DNA from: Loripinus fragilis
Lineage: Eukaryota > Mollusca > Bivalvia > Lucinida > Lucinidae
Assembly (NCBI GenBank): GCA_964019695.1
Contig: OZ026525.1
Location: 66,434,253-66,498,252, forward strand
Length of the DNA: 64,000 nucleotides
Direction: 5' to 3'
Positions 10,251 through 22,344 of this stretch are shown here, piece after piece. Positions within the stretch are counted from its first letter, which is position 1; each line of letters begins with the position of its first letter. The position numbers and the translations under genes were made by a program. The notes beneath the pieces were generated by a model. That model saw only the letters and a list, made by a program, of their open reading frames with translations. It searched no databases and was not told the DNA's origin.

Positions 10251-11190
10251 GTAAGCAGTAAACGGTGGTTACAGTTTATAGATATCTAAAGTTGTACATG
10301 TTTAAATGTATGTTGCATGTTGACCCCTTTCTTTGTTCTTTGATTTTTATAAGTTTCAAGATATTACGTATGTCTTTTATAATTAAGATTATGGCAAGCA
10401 TTAGTTGTTATGCTTGCTCTTGTATATTTTCTAGTTTGCTTTATGTTAAAAAAGTCAAGCAAATATTGAATCAAATAAACCATATTGTGACTTTTCAGTG
10501 TAGAAGTTTGAATGTTTAATCCATCGTTTTTTCAACAGTGCTTGTTGAAAATTAATGAAACGATACAGAGAGGTCAATAATAAATAGAGAAAACCCATGG
10601 TAATGATATTATGAACGTTACTTTTTCTTAATAATCCTTTGATGAAGCAAGTGGACGGTTGGCAATTTGGCTGAGTGTGAGTAGAAAACGCTTATTAAGC
10701 ATGAATGTACGTTAGAATTCGTCTTTCCAATTCTTCTTCTTTCATATTACGCACTTAGTTCAATGTGAATTCAAAACATCACGATATGAGACCATTAGAA
10801 ATTACATGTAATAAATAAAAGATGTACACGCTAAAAATGTGTTTGTATTTTCTGTACCGTATAACCTGCTGTATTTTACAATGGCGTAGCCAGAACGTTG
10901 AAAAAGTCACCCACATCAAAAGGAGACTACTGTAGCAAGCATTGATTCTCTCTACAATTACGTCCCTTTAAAAGAGGGAACGAATTCTTTCCTATAAGAG
11001 CAGTTCCTTAATGTATGAAAATCACTTTACCACATTAGGTGAGTTCCCTTGAACGCTACTATTTTATTACGCACGTGCGTAAGTTGCGTAATGGGAGCTA
11101 CGCTAGTGTTTTAAACTCTTATTGCACTCGATAATGAAGCAGGACACATCTACGAGGTAGCTTACAACTGAGTATCTTCAAAGAACATAG
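10251..11190. other. No recognisable feature
   Basis: AT-rich. The open frame at 10265-10519 has no recognisable domain. No repeat matches apart from a short one at 10409-10460. Confidence 0.35.
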
Positions 11191-11250
11191 TACTATGACA
11201 AGGAAATGCCACAGACACACATCACAGGCCATCTTGTTGCACCGTGACGA

Positions 11251-11251
<1 letters not shown>

Positions 11252-11286
<35 letters not shown>
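11252..11286. repeat. (CA)n microsatellite
   Basis: Uninterrupted CA dinucleotides immediately before a decayed SINE head. Confidence 0.95.
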
Positions 11287-11287
<1 letters not shown>

Positions 11288-11575
11288 GATTGGCCCGAAG
11301 CGCAATCGGTAGTTAGTCTATTATTGCTGATCCCGGGCCAAGTACATTCATGGCGATTGTTCATGATGTATTTAATGATATATCTTGGGTCATTCTTCTC
11401 TTTTCGATGATTCAAGAATGGCTGTTGTAAGTTACAAGCAAGCGAAAGTATATGCAATGAGTACTGGTTAACTTCTTAGTCAATACTTGTCCCGGAAAAA
11501 AGTGTGGTTATGTCATCTGATCATTTCAACATGACCATAGGCGTTGACTAGGATGTTAAAACGCACACACACTGC
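11287..11575 (+). mobile_element. Diverged S1 SINE copy between CA microsatellites
   Basis: Keeps the S1 order in decayed form: 'gaagcgcaatcggtag', 'gcgattgttcatgatg', 'gattcaagaatgg', 'gttacaagcaagcgaaagta', 'aaaaaagtgtggtta', 'ggcgttgactaggatg'. The tRNA-like part is badly eroded, with no usable B box. Confidence 0.7.
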
Positions 11576-11590
11576 ACGCACGCACGCTCG

Positions 11591-11593
<3 letters not shown>

Positions 11594-11645
<52 letters not shown>
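11594..11645. repeat. (CA)n microsatellite
   Basis: Long CA tract after GCACG repeats, at the 3' tail of the decayed SINE. It may have expanded from that tail. Confidence 0.95.
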
Positions 11646-11646
<1 letters not shown>

Positions 11647-11804
11647 AGTTTACGAAACAAACTCACTATAATATGTAAATTGAACAGGTTAGCTAAATAA
11701 AACCATTGTGCTCTTGTATATTTACGTCATGTGTCTAAGATCAATTTAATAAATGACCAGAACAACCTTATATAATTTCCTTCTTGACACATGCGTATTT
11801 TGAA

Positions 11805-11965
11805 AAAGTGAGCGAGTATGACCAGGAAATGCCGCAGTCACACATTACAGACTACAGCACCGTGAGGAAGACCACAAAACTAAAACAACCAGCCCTCTCT
11901 TCTCAAGCAGGATAATTGCAAGACTAGAAAGCACACAAAGTACTGCATAACATAGACTAGTTGGT
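11805..11965 (+). repeat. Partial R1 copy
   Basis: 'gagtatgaccaggaaatgcc', 'accgtgaggaagacc', 'ccagccctctctt' and 'gataattgcaa' follow the R1 order. The right half is missing. Confidence 0.6.
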
Positions 11966-12770
11966 GGGGCTTCAAAAATAGGCTAACCTTGAACTAATTG
12001 CAACAGAAATTCCATTAGTTTTATTTGCTATATTAATATGTCTTTGATCACATACTAAAAGTTGCAAGTCTTATCTTGTGGGAAAGTATTCATATTTTCG
12101 ACTTAAAAATGATCACTTTTATACTTAAAGCGGCCATTGAAGATTATTTTTATTCAATTGAACACTTCTTCTGCAGTTGTTTTAAGTCTTTTATGCTTTG
12201 ATTATAGAACATTTTTGATTGTATGTGTATAGCACAAAAGTCATGATGAAACCCATATGAAATCATATAAAATGAGCCGAAATATTAAACATCAGGGGTT
12301 GAATTACCCCACCCACCATACTACAAATATATAAAGATTACATACACAATAGTTCTGTTTAAATTTCTATTACAATATATTGGTATTATTCTAACAGTCG
12401 TAAAAAACTGATAACCAATTTATGACTCTCACAATAAATATACCAGTTGTTGTTGTAGTTGTTGTTGTTGCTGTTGTCGTTGTGATTGGACTTGATGTCA
12501 CTTTCAAAAGTATATATTCAATCATACCATGATGGTCAGTTATCATTACTCCATTCCATAAGTGGTTTACTTGTACTTAGTGAACACTGTCTACTGCCAT
12601 CAATATAACTGAAAATCAGTGACAGGGAGAGAATGATCTTTATGAAAGTATGTAGTCTTACTAAGATTAAAGCTCACATCCCCTCTATTGCTGTCCATTT
12701 ATTTAAAGGTAAGATGATCTATCAGACTCACTACTAGTCAAGGAGCTAAATATTTGAAGATTCGATCAGC
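11966..12770. other. No recognisable feature
   Basis: AT-rich with a short (GTT)n-like tract at about 12447-12480. Nothing else supported. Confidence 0.35.
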
Positions 12771-12783
12771 ACAATATTCTTGC

Positions 12784-13102
12784 ACCGGGCCGCGTAGCGC
12801 AGTCGGTAACGTGTCTGGCTACAGATGCGTGTCTGACTGCAGATCCAGGGGTCGCGAGTTCGATCCCGGCCCGGTCCCATACTTTCGTGGAGATTGATCA
12901 TGAAATAATTTCTACGGTCATTCTCCTCCCTTCCGCTGATTCATTCAAGAAGGGTTGTTGTCAGTTACAAGCGAAAGTATGTGCACAAATTACTGGTTAA
13001 CCGCTTGTTCAAGCCTGCCCAGGAAAAAGTGTGGTTAGGTGAACTGACCGTCCCGCAATGACCATAGCTGTTGACTTGGGACGTAAAGCAACAAAACCAA
13101 CA
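12784..13102 (+). mobile_element. tRNA-derived SINE (family S1) with perfect target-site duplication
   Basis: A complete 319-bp SINE. The A box (tagcgcagtcgg) and B box (gagttcgatcccgg) are intact. The body matches 8645-8972 closely, and the tail reads 'aaagcaacaaaacc'. The 13-bp sequence 'acaatattcttgc' stands directly before the head (12771-12783) and directly after the tail (13103-13115), which is the mark of LINE-mediated retrotransposition. The perfect duplication and close match point to recent insertion. Confidence 0.92.
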
Positions 13103-13199
13103 ACAATATTCTTGCCAGAAAAAGTTTGACTTCATTATGAGTAAAGACTAGCCTTCTACAGCATTTCTAGACGCGTCGTACGGTCACATTGTGGTAGCA

Positions 13200-14061
13200 G
13201 TTTTTCAGGAGAATGCGTATTATACACCTACCCAACTTTTTTACTTTTAAAACAAAATTGCAATATTTAAATAAGAAATGGTATCCAGGTGGTATACAGA
13301 TGATGCATACAGTCGTTCTTTTTTATTGCCAACAGCATGTTTTGGGGCCTAAACAAATATCAAAATAAATTGTTTGCACCCAGAAACACACCTTTATGTT
13401 ATTTATGACATTTACGTTACATTTCCAACTACACCTTATGAAATCATCAGCAATTTGTTAAATGGTTCCGATTGATAAGCTTTATAATGCGTATTTATGT
13501 TTAAATACCACGTACGTTCCTAAGCGACAAATAACTGGCTATTTCAAATCTGCAAACAGCTTGTTCCTATCATAAATACTTTAAGAATTATGAGCTGTTG
13601 AATATGATGATCCCGAATAAAATGTTGAATATGGTAAGCGTCTTTTCACTTTGAAAGTTAGCACGTTAATATGCTATCTGTTAACTTTAAAAACCCATAT
13701 ATGAGCATTTAATGGATACACGACAGTAAAAAGCTATATATAACATCGTTTCTGGTGAAAATTATCTTTTTGTTGCTTGTATGGCAATATGTAACGCACA
13801 TGACAAACTTTAAGACTTACTACGTATATTACTAAATACCTTATATTATAGATCATATGGTATTTTTTTTACATTTCAAAACTGTGTTTGTGTTAAATGT
13901 ATAACAAGATACCAGCTTGTCTTAAAATAAGTTGATATCAACAAACTTAGTCAATATACATTTACATTTTATGAATAGTAAATATTTGAACGTTTTTTTA
14001 TCTACAAAATATTTTTTTTGATATGTCCAAAGTTAAAGATTTTAAAAATCATAAACAAAAG
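13200..14061. repeat. Old duplicated non-coding block, copy 1, left part
   Basis: Collinear but diverged similarity to 36480-37150. Anchors include 'gacatttacgttacatttcc' against 'gtcatttacgttacattttc', 'caaatctgcaaacag' against 'caaaactgcaaacag', and 'tatgagctgttgaat' against 'tataagctgtttaat'. No open frame is shared, so the conserved material is non-coding. Confidence 0.6.
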
Positions 14062-14679
14062 CACGGGTGGTAATGTCGTAAGGGGCAATCAAACGGTTAT
14101 GCAAATGAAATCTTTACGAGATCATCCGGACATGAGCTACGGGAGCAATAAACAATGGAATTAGCTTTTGAGTAGTCCTGTTTTAACTGTTTTTACCGTT
14201 TTGGAGCCTAATATAAGAAAACAGAGAATGCTATTCCCAATTATGCCCATTTCTGTACAAGAGGCAAAAGAATCTGACGTAAGAAAGTTTACATCTAACG
14301 AATGATATACTTTCTCCTAAGTAAGGTGTACGCATAATATCATTTTAGTGGTTGCTAATGAAGGTGTTCTGTTCAATAAATGTTCTTAAATGCTTTATTT
14401 TTGTAAAACATCATATCTTTTCCAACTTATTTTTCAAGCATAAGCCGTATATACCATCTTCTTGACGTCACTTTGTGTCTGCGACGAGTTTTTGGTGCCC
14501 ATTACCCCTTACGACATTGGTTGCCCCTAACGGTACGATTGCCCCTTACAAGACGAATAAACTTCGATAGTTCGAAGAGAAAAGTAGAACAGATAAGTTT
14601 TAGAAAATATTCTCGTTGTGATGCATGACGTGTCACTGATATAAATTCAATTTATCCTCGTCATGTGAAAACATGCTTG

Positions 14680-14880
14680 ATGTCAATTGCGACCAACAGA
14701 GGCGCAGATCAGCCTGCCTGCGCAGTCTGAACATCATCCATTATTTCGCTTCTTTGATAGCAGGGTATCTACTGATGTTAAAGCCAGCCTAATCATGCTA
14801 AAGCTAGAATGTCAATGATGCAGCTTGTTTCTGTGGCTGAGGAGGCTGGTTTGAATTTTACCTGGTCTGCCTAGAAATAC
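14680..14880. repeat. Degenerate 'gcagatcagcctgcgcag'-type repeat
   Basis: 'aggcgcagatcagcctgcct' and 'gcgcagtctga' resemble the repeat inserted at 23365-23591, on the opposite strand. It lies inside the TIR element. Confidence 0.45.
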
Positions 14881-15929
14881 ATAAGACGCATTTTTGCATG
14901 GTATGGCTCAATCCCAAGTTGATTATATTGAGGAGCGCAGTGACTATTTGGCAAGCTCTAGGGGTTGCTGGTTCAAGCCTCAGCAAAGGCGCTGCGTTGT
15001 TGCTTCAAACAAATACTTGATGAATTGCTTGGTACTGGTTCAACCCAATTTTGAGATCAACGAAGTTTTGAAAAGTATTATAATTGTGCATGTATGGTGT
15101 GGGGGGTGGGGGAGGGGTTTGCCATTGAATGGTGATGTTTGGTCATTTTAGGCTCTCATTAAGGTTAAGGTAAGATAGGAATACTTAAGAGAAGGGGGTA
15201 GGCTATATTTCGTGCATATGTGTGTGCATTCTAGAAATGTATAGTTGAGGGGGAACTAATACTGTAGACGGAAACTTTGAATATAGCCCCCTTCACCACC
15301 CCAACCAATGTGCATGTTTTCACTTGGTGATTTTCTTTATTTATTATTTTTTTGCTGGGGGTGGGAGGGGTGTGTGGGTTGCTACTAAATGGAATTTTTT
15401 GAAGGGGGGGGGGGGTCATGTTTGGGCCACTCTTAGGCTAAGGCTAAGACTGAGAACAGTTTCGTGGGTGGGGTATACTCAAATTTAAATGTTTTTGGGG
15501 CATGTTTGGTACATACATCTTGAGGAAGGGGTGTGGAGCAAAGTAGTCAGTAGATTGTAAGCCGACCTGATAATTTAGCCAGAAAACATTGAACATATAT
15601 GCCCCCCCCCCCCCCTCACACACCTTCCACCGGATGTGTAGGTCATTATCGGGTGGTGGTGTATCCCAAGTGATTTTCCCACGTAACCTGGTATTTTAAC
15701 ATGCAAGGATTTGAACAGAGCTAAAATGCAATTGCAGCGAATCCAAGTGCACCACCACAACCAAACTCTTTCCTATACCCCAACTCCTCTCCTAATTTAC
15801 TCTTATTTAAATAAAGAAAAACAGAAAACAGTCTCAAAAGCATTTTATTCTTTGCCGAAGGCTTTAAAGACGAGATGATTAATTTCAAGTGCATATCATG
15901 AGGGTATCAATGGGGTTTACTTATCAACG

Positions 15930-16325
15930 AAGTATGGCCCTAAAATTTAACAGTTAGCGAATGTTTAGGGTAAATTTAACCAATAGCGGAATGAGAATTT
16001 CTAGTGGATAGCGAATTAAGGCATAAAATATAATGATAAGCGAGTTGGGGGCAAAAAATACCGAAAAGCTCAGTGGCGCGTATAATCAGTTAACGAACTT
16101 GATGGAAAACGCTATTCAGCTGTTCCACCTCGTAAATGCCTCCAGACAGGATACTGTTTTTTTGGCCTAAAATTTACTGATTACTGATTTCTGGGGCCAA
16201 AATTTAACTGATTAGCAATTGGGGGCCTAAATTTTACTAGTTGACGATTTGTGGGCATAACTTTACAAATTAGCGATCTATGGTTCCCAAATTTTACTGA
16301 TTAGCGATTTCAAAGGTACCCCATT
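15930..16325. repeat. Degenerate ~31-37-bp minisatellite
   Basis: Units of the form 'ggcctaaaatttactgatta' plus 'gcgattt..ggg' repeat about five times at 16160-16320. More decayed units with 'agcga' or 'agcgg' lie at 15940-16060. Located inside the 2.86-kb TIR element. Confidence 0.65.
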
Positions 16326-16924
16326 GAGACCCTCTATCATGTATTGATAATGTGCAAGCGATAGACCAAGACTTTTCTAGCAGACACTTAAGAGTAATCC
16401 GTTGTCTATCAGATGAAGTGCGTTTACCATACTGGCTCGTAAGGGTTAGCTGACTCGTAAGGGGGAGTCAATGTCGTAAGTCATGATTTTTTTCTATTTA
16501 GTCTATGTCAACATTTTTAACCCGATTTTGACTAAACCTTATTAAGGCATAAAAGAAAATTCATGTAAGGTAAATTTGTGCCACTAAACCTACCCGTAAA
16601 AATGTTAAAAAGCCCCTAAACCATGTTTATTTAAGATCAAAACAAAAATATCAACACACCCTCTTCCAGGAGAAATAGATTTTTAGACTAACTACTCTGT
16701 TTTCCACTTCCGCTATTGCTTTCCATTATACAAAAATGATAACTATTGGGAATAGCATTGCCTGATTTCTGCATATTAATCTGCAAACATTGAAATAAAT
16801 GTAGAAGTCGCTAACTTACCTGTTTTGCTCGTTTTATTTTTATCCCGTCACTCATATCTGGACGCTCTCGTAAGGCGACCGTTTGCATAACTTTTGATCG
16901 CCCCTTACGACATTACCACCCGTG

Positions 16925-19010
16925 AAAAGAAAAGATAAAAGATAGCAGAAGAATACATCCCCATTTTCTGTCAAATTTATTAAAGTCACATATATAACCA
17001 TGTAAAATAGATCATAAGAACCTATGTTTGTCCGAAATGATGTTTAAGACAATATACAATTGGGCCCGAAAAGCTAATATATGGTGGATGTAGATTTTTG
17101 TAATATTTATCTGAAAAATCAACAACATAAAACTAAGTTTAATTGAAAGAAATCTAATCAGTTGTTTAGAAATATTTTTGTGTACCCAGTTTAGTATTGC
17201 TTACATTATAATTATACAAACATAGTCAGTTACATTATACAGGCGCTAGTTCCTTGTATATCTAGGTCAATTTGCGAAAACATGCTGCTAATTACTAAAT
17301 GGTTTAGGGAGGTGGTAGCATACTTTTTTCTTTGCTTACATTGAAGATAGAATCAATCATTTACGAGTTGGTAGAATAAATTTTGATATATGTTACATTG
17401 GATATTATGCATTATATGTGTCTGTAAGCAGTTATTTTAAAGAGACTTTCACAAAATCAAATTGTATACTGACATATATATGCGTATGAAGATGGTAAGA
17501 CGTTACTTGTTGTTAGCTTTTAAACTGATTTTAGTTTATTTTCAGCATAACTTTCATTGTTTAATTAATGAAACTGCATATCACACCAACTTAGTACTTC
17601 TGATCATGTGCTTAACTAATAAAACTTTATGAGGAGAGGTTTTATTTAAAAGAACATTTCCCTACAAATGGGGAAATCAGGTATAATGGTGGGTTTTACT
17701 TAATGGTAATGATCTCCTGTGATATGATCATATCCAAGGAAACAAACAGGTCGATTGTTACTTACAAAACCAATTTAAAATCGTAAGACTTTATCAGTCA
17801 GAAATATACATGGCCGAACTAGATCTGATGATATTCAAGTAGTTGATGTCAAATAGATTTTACAATGTTCTTTCAGAATGTTGGACGGAAAAGTTAAATG
17901 TAAAAAAAACGTGCAGTCATGACATCTTACTTAGATTTAGCAAACGATGCTTATATAGCTGATGCTAATTTCCACTATCAGAATGTGGTATGGCCAAAAT
18001 ATTACAGGAATCTTGTAAATGGAATCCTTGATAACAAAGCGTTATATGTATATAAAACATTAGAAATAATTGTAAACTCACCAGGGTATTGATTTAATGA
18101 TTAAGTGGGATACAATCAAAATCAACACAGCTTTTTTACTGTAACACGTTTCGGAAATGTCTTTCTTCTTCAGACAGTAAACAAATGCACTACATGCGAA
18201 CAGCATAGGCTCTATAATAGGTTTGCCATATGTGGGGCAGAAACCGTTAGAATAGTTTTTTCATATGTTAAGGATTAATGTCTGCTTTAATGTTTCATTT
18301 TTCAATTTTGACCAATGTTTAAAACAACAAAGGTTATTTTAGGAGTTTTGAGTTAGCGTTTGTCCGCAAATGTTATCAATATAGTTGTTGTAGTCGATGA
18401 CTGATAAGCCATAATTATATGTATTTTGGTGGCTTAAATAATGGGTTACAGATAGCAACAGCAATTGTTTTATATCAATGTTTCATCTAACTTAAGCTGT
18501 AGTCAGTGAAAAAAATGTCTTGTATATATTATTCCATATATAAAAAGAAGGAAACAAAAACATTACAGAGAGATAAAAAAAATCATATAGTCATTTAAGA
18601 AACATAATTAATTTTGATCATAAATATAAGTAGTTTATAAAAATGCGGTTTACATATTTGATAAATCACTGTGACTTGAAATGGTATTTTTTGTGATTTA
18701 GCTTCAAATTTCTTCGTTTTAATCAGTAATGCTTTTTTGGGGTTTATTATTAGTTCCTTGTTTTGTCAAATAATACAATATTGATCAGTTCTCTCATTAC
18801 TAAGCACTCCAATGACAGTACTTTGACTACATTAGTAGTGTATACTCATATAATGCTGTTTTCGCATTTATATATTCTATTTAATATAAAGTAATGTATA
18901 TAACTGTAATTACAGGTGCCTAAATTAGTTAAAATCATATTGCTAGTCATTTTCTTTCAATTAAAAGATAATATTGATATGAAAGAATAAGGAATAGTTT
19001 GATAATATCA
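16925..19010. repeat. Old duplicated non-coding block, copy 1, right part
   Basis: Collinear with 37150-40260. Anchors: 'tgtcaaatttattaaagtca' against 'cagtcaaatttgctaaagta'; 'aactttcattgtttaattaa' against 'ggctttcattgtttgattaa'; 'atatagctgatgctaa' against 'atatagctgatgttaa'; 'aaaatgtcttgtatat' in both; 'aatgtatataactg' against 'aacgtatataacag'. No shared open frame. Confidence 0.65.
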
Positions 19011-19049
19011 CTATAGGAATTCCTATTTATTTAGGGTAAGGTAGTGAAA

Positions 19050-19393
19050 TGTATTTTTTACCTTAATGGTAGTAAAATAAGTTTTAATAAGCGAACCTAC
19101 CATATATTTATCTTATTGCTATAACCTTATTGCTACCCACAAAATTTTGGAATCCAGACCTCTTGGCCCTCTCAAACGGTAGCTATGTCAATAGTCACCG
19201 ACCGACGACCATGTCATTTGTCACAAAGTGAAACTATGACGTCTGAAATAATTTTGGAAAAATAACATGAATTATGTAATAATACTTTAGAGAATGGGGG
19301 GATTGGGATGGCCGGGTACTCCCAGATAAATTTATGGTAGGTACGCTTATCAAAACTAATTTTACTACCATTAAGGTAAAAATTACATTTTAA
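19050..19393. mobile_element. Foldback element with ~65-bp arms
   Basis: 'taccttaatggtagtaaaat' with 'agcgaacctaccata' at 19060-19110 is mirrored at 19325-19392 ('tatggtaggtacgctta', 'attttactaccattaaggta'). A further direct copy of the outer part follows ('gcgcttaacctaccat' at 19396), so the structure is compound. Confidence 0.75.
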
Positions 19394-19479
19394 TGAGCGC
19401 TTAACCTACCATATTTTTTTTATCTTATTGCTGGTAGAATCACTACCAATGGAGGGAGGATTCCCTCACCAAGGTTGAT

Positions 19480-20576
19480 TCCAATAAGTATAAATTTCCA
19501 GAGATAAACTGAAAGTCTTATAGCAAATTTGACATTGTCAAAGCTCAAGGATGACTGATAAGATAATGTCTAGATGTAAACATCTAATACCTCAGTCACA
19601 GGGCTTGGAAGTAAAATAGTTAAGAATAATACCTTAACACTTCCAACACCATCTCTGACCAACCGTTAGTTATCCTTTATCTATGAGACATCTGTCTAGG
19701 ATAAATTCAAGCCATGAATCATTTCCTCATTAAGAGGTCAGATTCTCCCCTTTTCTTTTGAGCCCTACATTGGTTCAAAAGGGAGGGCGTCATTTTAATC
19801 CTGAATTAGTTCAGTTAATACTGAGTAATTAGGACTATACTAGATTGTTGTCTCAATAATATGCATTAATGAATGAAAAATATATAGACAATAAAGAGCA
19901 CGAAAAGTCCAAGACTCATGTGCTTTAATATGAAAAATAGAAAATAATCTGAATAATTCAGACTGTTATTAAGACATAACACATACACAAGTAGGGAAAA
20001 AAGACATGAATATCTTAATTTCCTACAAGTATAAAAGCGATAGAGATTTGTCTTATAAAGAAACTCAGTTTAAAAAGTCCATAAATAGTTATCTCCTATC
20101 ATACAAGAAATTAAAATCTATTTCTCTGTTAGCATTTGATTTCGCTATTTTCATTTAATCCACCATTCTACGAACAAAAAAAACGTCACTCGTATCTTGA
20201 GAAATTATGACATGAAAAAACTCAAACATTGAAACAACGCTGTTTCCATGCAGGTCTTATAAGCACTGGCGCCGCATCAACGTTGATTAGACGATGTTAC
20301 AACACTGCATGTCTGCTGGGGGTATTCTGGGGAGTTTTTATTAAGATTATATATGCTAATTTTTATTCATAGTTATTTATTAGTAGAGGCGTCAGTAAGA
20401 AATGTAAATACATATTTTTCTTCTTTTATTTCCCTAATATTGGTTTGAAGGGGACTGGGCAACATATTGAAGGTCAGATAATGTATGTTCTTGTAAATGC
20501 ATCACTTACTTAACTGTTTGGCGTAGCAACTTTAAACTTTGCATGTGCATATGTAGCGTATTGTTAAGGGCATCAT
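19480..20576. other. No recognisable feature
   Basis: AT-rich sequence with no supported frame or repeat match in the window. Confidence 0.35.
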
Positions 20577-20890
20577 GATCTGGGTCAAGGGGAAAAAACA
20601 GGCATTTGTAATGGTTCACCAATTACTTCAGTCTATAACAATGTTTATTGTTATTTCCAGTGTTTGTGGGGTTTCTTGTGTGTTTGGTCTTTCGTTAAGT
20701 ATGCATTGCGTAGTGTCCCTTTCTAGTTTTGCAATTACCTCACTGGGGAAGAAAGATCTGGTTGCTTAACTTTAATAGTCCTATTGCTGTTGTGAGGCTG
20801 TAAGTGTTCTGCGTATCTTCCTCACGGTGCCATAGGATGGTTTGCAGAGTGTGGTTGTTGCATGTTCTGGTCATACTCACCTTTTTTACC
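20577..20890 (-). repeat. R1 copy, reverse orientation
   Basis: Contains the reverse R1 blocks 'aatgtttattgttatt', 'tgtttgtggggtttct', 'cagttttgcaattacc'-like, 'gaagaaagatctggttgct' and 'cggtgccataggatgg'. The hydrophobic frame here arises from the repeat. Confidence 0.6.
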
Positions 20891-21009
20891 AAAAGAGTAA
20901 CTTTCCAACATAGCATTTGATGAGAGTATCATTTATAATGCATTTTTGGTAACTTTCATAATTTGTATTTAGCTAAATAATTTTCAAGTAGATGTTCTAA
21001 TTAACGTTC

Positions 21010-21275
21010 TCTTATCAGGGTCTGCTATGGTGAAGCATTGTTTATTGCTGCTCCCACTGTTTGTGTTGGTTTTGTATTTGTTCTTTTTTGTAATGAAATA
21101 CTTAGCTTTCTTATTAGTTTTGCAATCATCCATTTTGAGAAAAAGAGAGCTGGTTACTTTACTTTAATTGTGCTTTGCTCCCATATGGATGTTAGTGTTC
21201 TGTGTCTGTCATCATGCTGGCTTGGGTTGGTCTGCAGTGAATGTGGCATTTCCTACTCATACTCACTTACTTTAT
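21010..21275 (-). repeat. R1 copy, reverse orientation
   Basis: 'tgtttattgctgctcccact', 'gttttgcaatcatcc', 'gagagctggtta' and 'actcatactcactta' follow the reverse R1 order. The frame 21038-21328 is this repeat, not a membrane protein gene. Confidence 0.6.
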
Positions 21276-21587
21276 ACTGCAGGGAAGATCTGTTGAATTT
21301 TGTTTTCTTTTGGATGAACACACGCTGAGGATAGTTCCATTTTTGTATACTCCTACAGGATAAACAAATATCATCAAATTCTGAGGTTAATAAAATTAGG
21401 ACACATTTTCGAGTGGACAGCTCTTCAATATACCTTAAGGAAGTATTTCAATATCATTTATCAATATATTGTGTGGATGACTTGAAGCTTTATACAAGCA
21501 ATACAGTTGAATTACGGAAATGATGAAGGTCTGCTTTAATAAATATCTGAATGAAACTAGACATAACTCTTGAACCATAAATCGGGT

Positions 21588-22018
21588 TACTGTTGAGTCC
21601 TTAGCTTTGCTTTATCTCCTTGTTATATCTGATTTATATGTTTTAGGAGATGATGCATTGATAAGTTAGGGGTCTTTCATGCAAACCAAATATCTATGTG
21701 TCTTGATCCACATCTGATTTAAGGGTGAGGTTGGCGCCGTTAAACCGGTTTAAGCCATCCAGTAAAATATTTTACTTATCGTTCCAAGGCGGTACTTCAT
21801 TTGTGGGTCTTTTATGTTTTTTTCTGTCTTATATTTGCTATGTCTTTGTGCGCCTCTGTTTATATGTGCTTTGTGGTCACCTGCTGCGAAAGGGCTGACC
21901 TCTTGACTCTCGTTTGTGGTGTCTACTGTGAGTTTGTTACTTTTCCCATTGGGATCCTGGGTCAGGTGTGGTACTTGATTGTATCGATTCCTGATCTTTG
22001 CACCCTTACTTACTTTTA
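21588..22018 (+). mobile_element. PLE 3' end fragment
   Basis: Starts at 'actgttgagtccttag' and matches 4852-5272 closely to the common 3' terminus. It carries no coding part. The frames at 21750-22052 (-) and 21801-22070 (+) lie in this untranslated sequence. Confidence 0.85.
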
Positions 22019-22344
22019 TATATATAGTGTGTACTGCTGGGTCAGGTTGCATGTTTTTGTCGTTAGCTGATATTTTAATATCAGAGTTTTCAAAAAAGTT
22101 TTAAATAAAAGGCAAACTAGTAATGCATTACTTTAATTTTAACAGGCCTATTGAAAAGAACAAATTTCTGTATTCAAGAATACATCTATTCAGAAACTTA
22201 TACATTTTCACATAGCTTTTTCCCTGCTGTAATTTGGCAAGTTGATGGAAGCATCTATGCTGTCAGAACGTTTGCAATACTGTTTGCTATTTGAAGTGTT
22301 TTTCCAATAGCTCTTTAAAATAATAAGTCTACAGATGAAAGTAG

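Larger units (their letters stand above)
14062..16924. mobile_element. 2.86-kb TIR element with internal minisatellite
   Basis: The left end 'cacgggtggtaatgtcgtaa' and the reverse complement of the right end begin identically, and similarity continues for about 90 bp. AAAAG flanks both ends (14057-14061, 16925-16929), a possible 5-bp target duplication. A motif like 'cgtaaggg' recurs near the termini, in both orientations (about 14073, 14505, 14541, 16438, 16454, 16471, 16868, 16901). This is what subterminal transposase-binding sites look like (inference). No transposase frame is seen, so it is non-autonomous. The related block at 36.3-40.3 kb lacks this insert. Confidence 0.75.

Noticed and set aside
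21038..21328. Hydrophobic 96-residue frame resembling a membrane protein
   Set aside because: Lies in a reverse R1 repeat; the same blocks recur at 20577, 37505 and 41775 with different frames.
21801..22070. 89-residue frame with hydrophobic stretches
   Set aside because: Falls in the PLE 3' untranslated region; not conserved in the other copies of that sequence.
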